Source: Bradyrhizobium agreste (GTDB lineage Bacteria; Pseudomonadota; Alphaproteobacteria; Rhizobiales; Xanthobacteraceae). Taken from it: 64,000 nucleotides of DNA. The notes under the pieces were generated by a model. The model saw only the letters and a program-made list of their open reading frames with translations, was not told the DNA's origin and did not search any database. Shown piece by piece: positions 33,615-42,151 of this stretch. A program made the position numbers and the translations under genes. Within the stretch, counting starts at the first letter, position 1. Each line of letters begins with the position of its first letter. The stretch spans positions 310,001 to 374,000 of the forward strand of contig NZ_JACCHP010000002.1 in the NCBI RefSeq assembly GCF_016031625.1, written 5' to 3'.

Positions 33615-34097
33615 ATGACGCAGACACCGATCCGCCTCACCGTGAACGGCAGGATCCGAGAGGTCACGGCGGCGCGGGACACGCCGCTGCTCTACGTGCT
33701 GCGCAATGACCTCGGACTGAACGGCCCGAAATACGGCTGCGGCTTGGGGGAATGCGGCACCTGTACTGTCCTGATCGACGGACTGGCGGCACGCTCCTGC
33801 GTGATTCCGGTGAGCGGCTGCGTCGGCCGCGACATCGTGACGCTCGAAGGCCTCGGCACCCGCGACAAGCCCGACGTCGTGCAGCAGGCCTTCATCGACG
33901 AGCAGGCCGCGCAATGCGGCTATTGTCTCAACGGCATGATCATGACCACCAAGGCGTTGCTCGCGATCAATCCGCGGCCGACCGAGCAGGAGGCGCTGGC
34001 GGCGCTACGCTACAATCTTTGCCGCTGCGGGACCCATGTCGAAATCCTCCGCGCGGTGATGCGCGCCTCTAGCCAGCTCACCGAGGCCGCAGATTGA
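33615..34097 (+). CDS. nicA: Molybdenum hydroxylase 2Fe-2S subunit (nicotinate dehydrogenase NicA-like)
   Basis: A 160-residue small subunit with two 2Fe-2S clusters. The plant-ferredoxin-type cluster uses Cys42, 47, 50 and 62, and the helical-domain cluster uses Cys101, 104, 136 and 138 (CGYCLNG and CRCGT). It carries electrons from the molybdenum centre to the haems of its partner. The start is placed at the ATG that gives the normal family N-terminus (MTQTPIRLTVNG); the ATG at 33582 is an alternative. Its stop overlaps the start of the large subunit (TGATG). Confidence 0.88.
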   Translation: MTQTPIRLTVNGRIREVTAARDTPLLYVLRNDLGLNGPKYGCGLGECGTCTVLIDGLAARSCVIPVSGCVGRDIVTLEGLGTRDKPDVVQQAFIDEQAAQCGYCLNGMIMTTKALLAINPRPTEQEALAALRYNLCRCGTHVEILRAVMRASSQLTEAAD

Positions 34098-37000
34098 TGG
34101 CCTCCTCTGTTTCGAACGGAGCCGCGCGCGCGGGCTCGCTCATCGTCGCCCGCAGCGTGGACGAGGTCACGTCCGAGACCTTCGTCCGCATCACCGCGGA
34201 CGGTTCGGTCACCGCCTACAACGGCCATGTCGATCTCGGCACCGGCATCCGCACCGCGCTCGGCCAGATCGTCGCCGAAGAGCTCGACGTGTCCTTTGCG
34301 CGCGTCGTCGTCGTGCTCGGCGACACGGCCGTGGTGCCGAACCAGGGCGCGACGATCGCGAGCGAAACCATTCAGATCACGGCCGTGCCGCTGCGGAAGG
34401 CCGCGGCGCAAGCCCGGCACTTTCTGATCGCGCGCGCGGCGGAACGCCTGGACTTGCCCGAAGCCGAGCTCAGGATCGAGGACGGGCTTGTTCGCGGCCA
34501 CGACAACCGCAGCGTCAGCTACGGCGAGCTCATCGGCGACGAGGCGATCCGCCTCGAGCTGGCCGACGACGTGCAGCTCAAGCCGGTCGGCGATTACACC
34601 ATCGTCGGCCAGTCGGTGCCGCGCGTCGATTTACCTGCCAAAGCCGCGGGCGAGCTGACCTTCGTGCACGACGTCCGAGTATCAGGCATGGTGCATGGCC
34701 GCGTGGTGCGGCCGCCCTATGCCGGCGTCGATGCCGGACCGTTCGTCGGCACCAGCCTCATTGCGGTCGACGAATCCTCCGTGCGCGACGTTCCCGGCCT
34801 TATCGCTGTCGTGCGCATCGGCGATTTCGTCGGCGTCGTCGCCGAGCGCGAGGAGAATGCGATCCGTGCGGCAGAGCAGCTCAAGGTGAGCTGGAAACCG
34901 ACGCCGACGCTTACCGATCTTGGCGAGGTCGAGACCGCCCTGCGCGCCAATCCATCGACACCGCGCACGCTGATCGACAAGGGCGACGTCGACAAGGCAA
35001 TATCTGGCGCGGCCAAGCCGATGCAGCGCACTTACGTCTGGCCGTATCAGATGCACGCCTCGATCGGCCCGTCCTGCGCCGTCGCCGACTATAGGGATGG
35101 CAACATCCGGGTCTGGTCGGGAACGCAGAACCCGCACGTGCTGCGCAGCGATCTGGCGCTGCTGATCGAGCGCCCCGAAAGCGAGATCGAGGTGATCCGA
35201 CTGGAGGCCGCCGGCTGCTACGGCCGCAACTGCGCCGACGACGTCACCGCCGACGCGCTACTGCTGTCGCGCGCGGTCGGCCGTCCGGTCCGCGTGCAGC
35301 TAACGCGCGAGCAGGAGCACGCCTGGGAGCCCAAAGGCACCGCACAGCTCATCGACGTCAATGGCGGCCTCGACGCCGACGGCGGTATCGCCGCATACGA
35401 TCTCGCGACGCGCTATCCCTCGAACGCCGCGCCGACGCTGGCGCTGCTGCTGACCGGCCGCCTCTCGCCGGAGCCCGCGGTGCTCCAGATGGGCGACCGC
35501 ACCGCGATCCCGCCCTACGACTACGAGCACATGCGCGTCGTCGCCCACGACACGCCGCCGATCGTGCGCGCCTCCTGGTTTCGCGGCGTCTCGGCATTGC
35601 CGAATACCTTTGCGCATGAATCCTATATCGACGAGGCCGCAACCGAAGCCGGCGTCGATCCGATCGAATATCGCCTGCGCTATCTGAAGGACCCGCGCGC
35701 GGTCGATCTCGTCAATGCGGTGGCCGAGCGCGCGGGCTGGACGCCCCGCCCCGTTCGCGAGGAGAAGGACGGCGATGTCGTGCACGGCCGCGGCTTTGCC
35801 TATGCGCTCTACGTCCACAGCAAGTTTCCGGGCTATGGCGCGGCGTGGTCGGCGTGGGTTGCCGACGTTGCGGTGAACAAGACGACCGGCGACGTCAGCG
35901 TGACGCGCGTCGTCGCGGGGCAGGATTCCGGGTTGATGATCAATCCGGACGGCGTGCGCCATCAGATCCAGGGCAACGTCATCCAGTCCACCAGCCGCGC
36001 GCTGATGGAAGAGGTGTCGTTCGAGCGCGGCGCGGTGGCCGCGCGCGAATGGGGCGCCTATCCCATCATCCCCTTCCCCGACGTGCCCAAGATCGACGTG
36101 CTGATGCTGCCGCGGCAGGATCAGCCGCCGCTCGGCGTCGGCGAGTCCGCCTCGGTGCCGAGCGCGGCGGCGATTGCGAACGCCATCTTCGATGCCACCG
36201 GCGTGCGCTTTCGCGAGCCGCCGTTCACGCCCGAGCGAATCCTCAAGGGATTGCACGGCGAAGCAGCGGCGGCACCGCAGTCCCTGCCCTCGCCCGCAGC
36301 CCCGCCTCCTTCTCGCATCTGGGAGAACCCGTTCGCCAGGCGCGCCGGCATCTTCGCAGCGATCGCAGCCGTCTGCACGGCTGCGATCGGCGTGGGCGCG
36401 GCGCTTCTTCCCGGCCGCGCCATCGCGCCGATCGCGCGGCCCGACGCGTCGGTCTATACCGCGGCGACGATCGCCCGCGGAGAGCAGCTCGCCGCGCTCG
36501 GCAATTGCGCGGAGTGCCACACCAAGATCGGCGGCGTACCAAATGCCGGCGGCCGCGCCCTGGAGACACCGTTCGGCACGATCTACGCGACCAACATCAC
36601 GCCCGATGTCGAGACCGGCATCGGCGCTTGGTCCTACCCCGCCTTCGAACGCGCCATGCGCGATGGCCTGCATCGCGACGGACGCCAGCTCTATCCCGCC
36701 TTCCCCTACACGCATTTTGCGAGGACTAGCGATGCCGACATGCAGGCGCTCTACGCTTACCTGATGGCGCAACCTGCGGTGCGCACGACGACGCCAGCCA
36801 ACACGCTCGCCTTCCCGTTCAATCTGCGCCCGCTGCTGGCGGGCTGGAATGCACTGTTCCACGATGCGCACGAATTCAAGTCCGACCCGTCAAAGTCCGA
36901 GGCTTGGAATCGCGGCGCCTATCTGGTCGAGAGCCTCGGCCATTGCAGCGCCTGCCATTCGCCGCGCAACGCGCTCGGCGCCGAGCAACGCAACGCTTAT

Positions 37001-37621
37001 CTCGCCGGCGGCTTTGCCGAGGGCTGGGAAGCGCCGGCGTTGACCTCGCTCTCGCACGGGCCGATTCCGTGGAGCGAGGATGAGCTCTACGCCTATTTGC
37101 GCACCGGCCATTCGCGTTACCACGGCGTCGCCGCCGGCCCGATGGCGCCTGTTGTCCGCGACCTCAAGGCTCTGCCCGACCAGGACATCCGTGCGATGGC
37201 GGTGTATCTCAACTCGTTCAATGACACCGCCGATACGCCAGCGCCGGATGCGCTCGCCGCCAAGCTCGAGAGCGCCACGCAAGTGACCGTCGCCTCCTCT
37301 ACCGGCGCGCGCCTCTATCAAGGCGCGTGCGCCGTCTGCCACGAGGTCGGCGGCCTGCCGCTATTCGGCAGCCGCCCCTCGCTCGCGCTCAACAGCAATC
37401 TGCACAGCGCGACATCCGATAATCTCGTGCAGGTGATCCTGCACGGCATTGCCGAGCCCGTCTCGAGCGATCTCGGCTATATGCCCGCGTTCAGGAACAG
37501 CATGAGCGACGCGCAGATCGAGGAGCTCATCAGCTTCCTGCGCAAGCAGTTCGCACCTGGGAAGCCGGCCTGGACCGGCGTGCGCGAGACGATTGCAAGG
37601 GTGCGATCGTCAACGCACTAG
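34097..37621 (+). CDS. nicB: Molybdopterin hydroxylase large subunit fused to tri-haem cytochrome c (NicB-like)
   Basis: A 1174-residue protein. Residues about 1-735 form the molybdopterin domains, with DLGTGIRTALGQI near the start, ASWFRGVSALPNTFAHE, and GVGES holding the likely catalytic Glu (about 683). One hydrophobic helix (about 755-775) precedes three cytochrome c domains with CAECH (804), CSACH (950) and CAVCH (1078). Length and layout match NicB of Pseudomonas putida, which hydroxylates nicotinate to 6-hydroxynicotinate and passes electrons to the respiratory chain. The helix suggests that the haem part lies in the periplasm. A related pyridine or quinoline substrate is possible. Confidence 0.85.
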   Translation: MASSVSNGAARAGSLIVARSVDEVTSETFVRITADGSVTAYNGHVDLGTGIRTALGQIVAEELDVSFARVVVVLGDTAVVPNQGATIASETIQITAVPLRKAAAQARHFLIARAAERLDLPEAELRIEDGLVRGHDNRSVSYGELIGDEAIRLELADDVQLKPVGDYTIVGQSVPRVDLPAKAAGELTFVHDVRVSGMVHGRVVRPPYAGVDAGPFVGTSLIAVDESSVRDVPGLIAVVRIGDFVGVVAEREENAIRAAEQLKVSWKPTPTLTDLGEVETALRANPSTPRTLIDKGDVDKAISGAAKPMQRTYVWPYQMHASIGPSCAVADYRDGNIRVWSGTQNPHVLRSDLALLIERPESEIEVIRLEAAGCYGRNCADDVTADALLLSRAVGRPVRVQLTREQEHAWEPKGTAQLIDVNGGLDADGGIAAYDLATRYPSNAAPTLALLLTGRLSPEPAVLQMGDRTAIPPYDYEHMRVVAHDTPPIVRASWFRGVSALPNTFAHESYIDEAATEAGVDPIEYRLRYLKDPRAVDLVNAVAERAGWTPRPVREEKDGDVVHGRGFAYALYVHSKFPGYGAAWSAWVADVAVNKTTGDVSVTRVVAGQDSGLMINPDGVRHQIQGNVIQSTSRALMEEVSFERGAVAAREWGAYPIIPFPDVPKIDVLMLPRQDQPPLGVGESASVPSAAAIANAIFDATGVRFREPPFTPERILKGLHGEAAAAPQSLPSPAAPPPSRIWENPFARRAGIFAAIAAVCTAAIGVGAALLPGRAIAPIARPDASVYTAATIARGEQLAALGNCAECHTKIGGVPNAGGRALETPFGTIYATNITPDVETGIGAWSYPAFERAMRDGLHRDGRQLYPAFPYTHFARTSDADMQALYAYLMAQPAVRTTTPANTLAFPFNLRPLLAGWNALFHDAHEFKSDPSKSEAWNRGAYLVESLGHCSACHSPRNALGAEQRNAYLAGGFAEGWEAPALTSLSHGPIPWSEDELYAYLRTGHSRYHGVAAGPMAPVVRDLKALPDQDIRAMAVYLNSFNDTADTPAPDALAAKLESATQVTVASSTGARLYQGACAVCHEVGGLPLFGSRPSLALNSNLHSATSDNLVQVILHGIAEPVSSDLGYMPAFRNSMSDAQIEELISFLRKQFAPGKPAWTGVRETIARVRSSTH

Positions 37622-37633
37622 ACAATTCATTCC

Positions 37634-37734
37634 GTCATTCCGGGGCCCGAGCGCAGCGAGGGAGCCCGGAATCCATAACCACCAGCCGGGGTTATGGATT
37701 CCGGGCTCGCCGCTTCGCGTCGCCCCGGAATGAC
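37634..37734. repeat. Palindromic intergenic repeat (GTCATTCCGGGG type)
   Basis: GTCATTCCGGGG (37634-37645) pairs perfectly with CCCCGGAATGAC (37723-37734). A perfect 19-base inner arm pair lies at 37662-37680 and 37690-37708 (GAGCCCGGAATCC... and its complement). It fills the gap between the convergent nicB and dioxygenase genes. Confidence 0.85.
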
Positions 37735-37761
37735 ACTCCGTGAAGCGTCAGGAATACAGAA

Positions 37762-38727
37762 TTACCCGTGCTTCACCTCCACCGGCGGCGTGCCGTGGGT
37801 GTGGAACGACTCGATCGTCTTCAATCCCCAGGCCTGGCCCTTTTTGCGCTCCTCCTCGGTCCACACGATCGGCTTCCAGTCGGGCGCGAGGATGAGACGT
37901 GCGCCGGCATTGGCGACTTCGACGCGGTTGCCGCCGGGCTCGTAGACGTAGAGGAAGAAGGTCTGCTGGATGGCGTGCTTGTGCGGGCCGGTCTCGATAT
38001 GCACGCCGTTCTCGAGAAAAATGTCCGCGGCGCGCAGAATCTCCTCGCGGCTGTCGAGCGCGTAGGTGACGTGGTGGAAGCGGCCCGGCACGCCGGAATG
38101 GTCGAGCGAATAGGCGAAATCGTAGCTCTTGTTCGACATCGTCAGCCACATCGCAGCCTCACGGCCGTCGTTGAGCACGATCTGCTCGGTGAGGCGGCAG
38201 CCAAGGTAATTCTCGAAGAACTCGCGGTTGGCCTTGATGTCGACGGCGAGACAGTTGAGGTGGTCGAGGCGGCGGACATTGACGCCGCGGGCGGGAAAAC
38301 GCTGTGCCTGGTTTTTCAGCGCAGGCTTGAGTTCGGGCGGCGCCTGATACCATTCGGTCTCGTAATAGAGTTCGACAATATGGCCGTCGGGATCGCGGCA
38401 GCGGAAGGTCGGCCCCTGCCCCATGTCGCCGTCGATCCAGCCGATGTCGAAGCCCGATCCCTTGAGCGCGGCGACGCGCCGCTCCAGCGCCTGCTGGCTG
38501 CGCGCGCGCAGCGCCATGTGGCCCATGCCCGAGGTCTTCGACGCCGTGAGCTTGAGCGAATAGCGCTCGTAATCGTCCCAGCCGCGCAAATAGACCGACT
38601 CGCCCTTCTGGCCGCTGACGGTCATGCCCATGACATCGACGAAGAACTTCAGGCTCTCGTCGGGCTTCGGCGTCAGCAGTTCCATGTGGCCGAGATGGGC
38701 GAGATCGAGGATTGGTTCGGGCTGCAT
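37762..38727 (-). CDS. Extradiol ring-cleavage dioxygenase (VOC, catechol 2,3-dioxygenase-like)
   Basis: A 321-residue type I extradiol dioxygenase with two vicinal-oxygen-chelate modules. Likely iron ligands are the His in RRLDHLNCLAVD, the His in RFHHVTYAL and the Glu in GGNRVEVANAG, all in the C-terminal module. It would open a catechol-type ring next to the hydroxyl pair. AGGAGGAAACC lies just before the ATG at 38727. Its promoter-operator nearly repeats that of the TetR operon at 16.1 kb, so it probably supplies the ring-fission product for that set. The substrate is not known. Confidence 0.87.
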   Translation of the reverse strand: MQPEPILDLAHLGHMELLTPKPDESLKFFVDVMGMTVSGQKGESVYLRGWDDYERYSLKLTASKTSGMGHMALRARSQQALERRVAALKGSGFDIGWIDGDMGQGPTFRCRDPDGHIVELYYETEWYQAPPELKPALKNQAQRFPARGVNVRRLDHLNCLAVDIKANREFFENYLGCRLTEQIVLNDGREAAMWLTMSNKSYDFAYSLDHSGVPGRFHHVTYALDSREEILRAADIFLENGVHIETGPHKHAIQQTFFLYVYEPGGNRVEVANAGARLILAPDWKPIVWTEEERKKGQAWGLKTIESFHTHGTPPVEVKHG

Positions 38728-38771
38728 GGTTTCCTCCTGGAGCAGTCGCGAGCCTTCTGCGCGGCGCCTCA

Positions 38772-38811
38772 TTTGTACCAATGTACAAATCATTAGGTCC
38801 CGTCAACAAAG
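38772..38811 (-). promoter_or_regulatory. Promoter-operator of the dioxygenase gene, twin of the TetR operon site
   Basis: TTTGTAC-N4-GTACAAA (38772-38789; 8-base arms counting flanking A and T). The -35-like TTGACG lies at 38806-38801 on the minus strand, at exactly the same spacing (29 bases) as at 16101. Both modules share AGGTC-Y-CGTCAACAAA. Confidence 0.75.
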
Positions 38812-39094
38812 TAACCGACATCCCTGCTGCGATCGGCGCCTGCCCGCCGTCCTCCAGACGAGAGGGCAGCCTGCCCGAATGGTAAATTCTTCCTTAAGGA
38901 CCATCTCACATGAAGGGCCCCGAAAACGCAGCATTTTCCCGGCGTTTCCGCCCATAAGCAGGCATTGGCGACAAGGCTCCCGACCGAATTACCGCGGATT
39001 TAACGGAGCCGGCGCGTCCGGCGTTTAACCGTTTGTGCAGCGACCGCCGCGCATAGTCGGGCAAATCCCCTTGCTCTTGCCAGGTTCATTCATC
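38812..39094. other. Gene-free stretch before the HerA-like gene
   Basis: No gene is supported here. It contains short AT-rich parts (TTCTTCCTTAAGGA at about 38888) and could hold the promoter of the ATPase gene to the right. I see no repeat or hairpin of note. Confidence 0.4.
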
Positions 39095-40834
39095 GTGACA
39101 TCCTTTGGACGCGTGATTTCGGTTCGCGGATCGCTCGCCCGGGTCGGGCTTCTGGCGGAAAGCCGCATGCCGATCGCGGAGGTGCGGGCAACCGTCGGCC
39201 GTTTCGTCAGCATTCGGTGTGCCAGCTCGGTCATCGTTGCGATGATCACGGAGGTCTCCTGCGAGAACCTGTCGAGCTCGGACAATTACATCGCGATCGC
39301 GTCGGTCGACCTGCTCGGCGAGATCCTCAATGCCGCGGACAAGGCCAAGTTTCAGCGCGGCGTCACCAACTATCCGACCATCGGCGATGCCGTCGACCTG
39401 ATCACCAGCCAGGAGCTGCGCACGATCTACGCGCCGACCGGCTCGGATCAGATCAATGTCGGCTTCCTCCAGCAGGACCGCTCGGTCATCGCCTATGTCG
39501 ACGTCGAGGAAATGCTGTCGAAGCATTTTGCCGTGCTGGGATCGACCGGCGTCGGTAAATCGACCGGCGTCTCGCTGCTGCTCAACGAGATCCTGAAGGC
39601 GCGGCCGAACCTGCGCATCTTCCTGCTCGACGTGCACAACGAATATGGCCGCTGCTTTGGCGACCGCGCGCTGGTGCTCAACCCGCGGAACCTGAAGCTG
39701 CCGTTCTGGCTGTTCAATTTCGAGGAAATCGTCGACGTGCTGTTCGGCGGCCGCGCCGGCGTGCCGGAAGAGCTCGATATCCTCGCCGAGGTGATCCCGC
39801 TCGCCAAGGGCGTCTACACCCAGTACCAGAACGCCGACCGCATCGGCCTCAAGCGCATCGATCCCAAGCAAATCGGCTACACCGTCGATACGCCGGTGCC
39901 TTATCGCCTGGTCGACCTGCTGTCGCTGATCGACGAGCGCATGGGCAAGCTCGAGAACCGCTCCTCGCGCATCATCTATCACAAGCTGATCTCGCGCATC
40001 GAGGCGGTGCGCAACGACCCCCGCTACGCCTTCATGTTCGACAACGCCAATGTCGGCGGCGACACCATGGCCGAGGTTATCAGCCATCTGTTCCGCCTGC
40101 CCGCCAACGGCAAGCCGATGACGGTGATGCAGCTCGCCGGCTTCCCGGCCGAGGTGATCGATTCCGTCGTGTCGGTGCTCTGCCGAATGGCCTTCGACTT
40201 CGGCCTGTGGAGCGACGGCGTCTCGCCGCTGCTGTTCGTCTGCGAGGAGGCGCACCGCTATGCCTCCGCCGACCGCAACATCGGCTTCGGCCCGACCCGC
40301 AAGGCGGTGTCGCGCATCGCCAAGGAAGGCCGCAAATACGGCGTCTATCTCGGCCTCATCACTCAGCGCCCCGCCGAGCTCGACGCCACCATCATCTCCC
40401 AGTGCAACACGCTGTTCACGATGCGCCTCGCCAACGACCGCGACCAGGCGCTGCTGCGCGCCGCGGTGTCGGATGCCGCCGCGAACCTGCTCTCTTTCGT
40501 GCCGTCGCTCGGCACCCGCGAGGTGCTGGCGTTCGGCGAAGGCGTGGCGCTGCCGACCCGCTTGCGCTTCAAGGAGGTGCCGCCGCACCAGTTGCCGCGC
40601 GGCGAGGCCACCATCTCGAGCGTGCCGTCCGTCACCTCCGGCCACGACATGCATTTCGTTAGTGCCGTGCTGGAACGCTGGCGCGGCGCCACCTCGCAGC
40701 GCGACGTGCCGAACGACCCCGTGTTCTCGGCACCGCCGGCAAAGATAATGTCTAGCGTCGAAGCCCCGATGCTGCAGCCGTCGATGGGCCTCGACCCGGA
40801 CCGCTTCTCGCTGCTGAAGAAGCCGCTGCGGTAA
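39095..40834 (+). CDS. HerA-like ATPase (DUF87)
   Basis: A 579-residue hexameric-type ATPase of the HerA/FtsK superfamily. An N-terminal beta-barrel (HAS-like, residues 1-75) is followed by Walker A GSTGVGKST (149-157), Walker B LLFVCEEAHRY near 385 and a C-terminal FTMRLANDRDQALLRAAV segment. HerA relatives pump DNA, often with the nuclease NurA, which is absent here. The start is uncertain: I use GTG at 39095, which gives MTSFGRVISVRG, but GTG at 39035 is also open. It stands alone in transcription. Confidence 0.83.
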   Translation: MTSFGRVISVRGSLARVGLLAESRMPIAEVRATVGRFVSIRCASSVIVAMITEVSCENLSSSDNYIAIASVDLLGEILNAADKAKFQRGVTNYPTIGDAVDLITSQELRTIYAPTGSDQINVGFLQQDRSVIAYVDVEEMLSKHFAVLGSTGVGKSTGVSLLLNEILKARPNLRIFLLDVHNEYGRCFGDRALVLNPRNLKLPFWLFNFEEIVDVLFGGRAGVPEELDILAEVIPLAKGVYTQYQNADRIGLKRIDPKQIGYTVDTPVPYRLVDLLSLIDERMGKLENRSSRIIYHKLISRIEAVRNDPRYAFMFDNANVGGDTMAEVISHLFRLPANGKPMTVMQLAGFPAEVIDSVVSVLCRMAFDFGLWSDGVSPLLFVCEEAHRYASADRNIGFGPTRKAVSRIAKEGRKYGVYLGLITQRPAELDATIISQCNTLFTMRLANDRDQALLRAAVSDAAANLLSFVPSLGTREVLAFGEGVALPTRLRFKEVPPHQLPRGEATISSVPSVTSGHDMHFVSAVLERWRGATSQRDVPNDPVFSAPPAKIMSSVEAPMLQPSMGLDPDRFSLLKKPLR

Positions 40835-40844
40835 CTCAGCTCTG

Positions 40845-40982
40845 GTGTCCCGGACGCGCCGCAACGCCCATAGCGTTGCTGCGCAGAGCCGGGACCCATA
40901 CCACGCACACCACGGTCTCAGAAGTATGGGCCTCGGCTCAGCAGCGCATCGCCGAAGAGGCGCTGCGCCGCGTCCGGGGCAC
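40845..40982. repeat. Palindromic intergenic repeat (GTGTCCCGGACGCG type)
   Basis: GTGTCCCGGACGCG (40845-40858) is mirrored, with one mismatch, by CGCGTCCGGGGCAC (40969-40982). Inner segments GGGACCCATAC and GTATGGGCC also pair. It lies between the ATPase and AhpD-like genes. Confidence 0.7.
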
Positions 40983-41049
40983 GAGACTGTGCGACGCCTC
41001 TGGAGCGTCTCACCCGCATCGACTATGGTTCCCACCTCAAGCCGGAACC

Positions 41050-41637
41050 ATGCCCATGACCAAGACCACCCCGCAACGCTTTCCCGCACCCGCAATCGAC
41101 ACGCTGCCCGACGACATCCGCACGCGGCTGCTTGCCGTGCAGGAGAAGAGCGGCTTCGTGCCGAACGTGTTCCTTACGCTGGCCTACCGCCCCGACGAGT
41201 TCCGCGCGTTCTTCGCCTATCACGACGCGCTGATGGAGAAGGACGGCGGCCTCACCAAGGCCGAGCGCGAGATGATCGTGGTGGCGACATCGGCGGCGAA
41301 CCAGTGCCAATATTGCGTGATCGCCCATGGCGCGATCCTGCGCATCCGCGCCAAGAACCCGCTGATCGCCGACCAGGTCGCGATCAACTACCGCAAGGCC
41401 GACATCACGCCGCGGCAGAAGGCGATGCTCGATTTTGCCATGAAGGTCTCCGCTGACGCGCAGCGGATTTCCGAGGAGGATTTCGCCGCGCTCGCGCCGC
41501 ACGGCTTCAGCGACGACGACATCTGGGACATCGCCGCGATCGCCGCCTTCTTCGCGCTGTCGAACCGGCTGGCGAATTTCACGGGCATGCGGCCGAACGA
41601 GGAGTTCTATCTGATGGGCCGCCTGCCGAAGACATGA
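41050..41637 (+). CDS. AhpD-like peroxidase-related protein (carboxymuconolactone decarboxylase family)
   Basis: A 195-residue helical protein of the AhpD/CMD superfamily, 'peroxidase-related' branch. The active-site pattern Glu74-x11-Cys86-x2-Cys89-x3-His93 (in NQCQYCVIAH) fits a thiol peroxidase or disulfide reductase. The C-terminal half repeats the helical fold. It lies 10 bases before the MgtC gene and may share its mRNA. Its natural electron donor is unknown. Confidence 0.85.
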   Translation: MPMTKTTPQRFPAPAIDTLPDDIRTRLLAVQEKSGFVPNVFLTLAYRPDEFRAFFAYHDALMEKDGGLTKAEREMIVVATSAANQCQYCVIAHGAILRIRAKNPLIADQVAINYRKADITPRQKAMLDFAMKVSADAQRISEEDFAALAPHGFSDDDIWDIAAIAAFFALSNRLANFTGMRPNEEFYLMGRLPKT

Positions 41638-41647
41638 GCGAGACGCC

Positions 41648-42151
41648 ATGACCGAGCTCGATTGGCCCGAAATCCTGCTGCGCCTCGGCGCAGCGACGCT
41701 CGCCGGCTGCGCGATCGGCCTCGACCGCGACCTGCACGGCAAGCCGATCGGGCTGAAGACGCTCGGCATCGTCGGGCTCTCGACTGCGACCATCGTGCTG
41801 CTCACAGTCCAATTCGCCGAGCCCGGCAAGATCACGGACGCAGCGAGCCGCGTCATCCAGGGCATCCTCACCGGCATCGGCTTTCTAGGGGCCGGCGTCA
41901 TCGTTCACGAGAGCCGGCGTTTTCGCGTGCGCGGCCTGACCAGCGCCGCCTGCACCTTCCTCGCCGCCTGCCTCGGCATCATCTGCGGCACCGGGCAATG
42001 GAGGATTGTCTTGGTCGCACTGACCTTCGCGTTGGTTCTGCTCACGATCGGTCGGAGTGTCGAGCGCTGGCTGCATCGCGCTCTTGGCGGCAGGGAGGAT
42101 CCTCACCAAGCGGAGACCTTGCCGAAGACGGGTGGCCGGGAGGGCAGCTAG
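41648..42151 (+). CDS. MgtC/SapB-family membrane protein
   Basis: A 167-residue inner-membrane protein with four or five helices. It has the family features RLGAATLAGCAIGLDRDLHGKPIGLKT, GILTGIGFLGAGVIV and GLTSAACTFLAACLG. It lacks the large C-terminal ACT-like domain of long MgtC proteins. Such proteins help cells under low magnesium, in part by holding back the ATP synthase. Its stop codon overlaps that of the convergent P-type ATPase gene. Confidence 0.88.
   Translation: MTELDWPEILLRLGAATLAGCAIGLDRDLHGKPIGLKTLGIVGLSTATIVLLTVQFAEPGKITDAASRVIQGILTGIGFLGAGVIVHESRRFRVRGLTSAACTFLAACLGIICGTGQWRIVLVALTFALVLLTIGRSVERWLHRALGGREDPHQAETLPKTGGREGS

Noticed and set aside
35300..36871. 523-codon minus-strand frame within nicB
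   Set aside because: nicB is supported by the molybdopterin and haem motifs along the whole stretch; the opposite frame is a shadow.
33615..37621. Isoquinoline 1-oxidoreductase (IorAB) as the name for the Mo hydroxylase
   Set aside because: The known Ior large subunit has no cytochrome c domains, while the three CxxCH motifs and about 1170-residue length match NicB; the reductase and enamidase neighbours also favour nicotinate.
39086..41095. 669-codon minus-strand frame opposite the HerA-like gene
   Set aside because: The plus-strand product has Walker A and B motifs, while this one is Arg/His/Gly-rich noise from codon bias.
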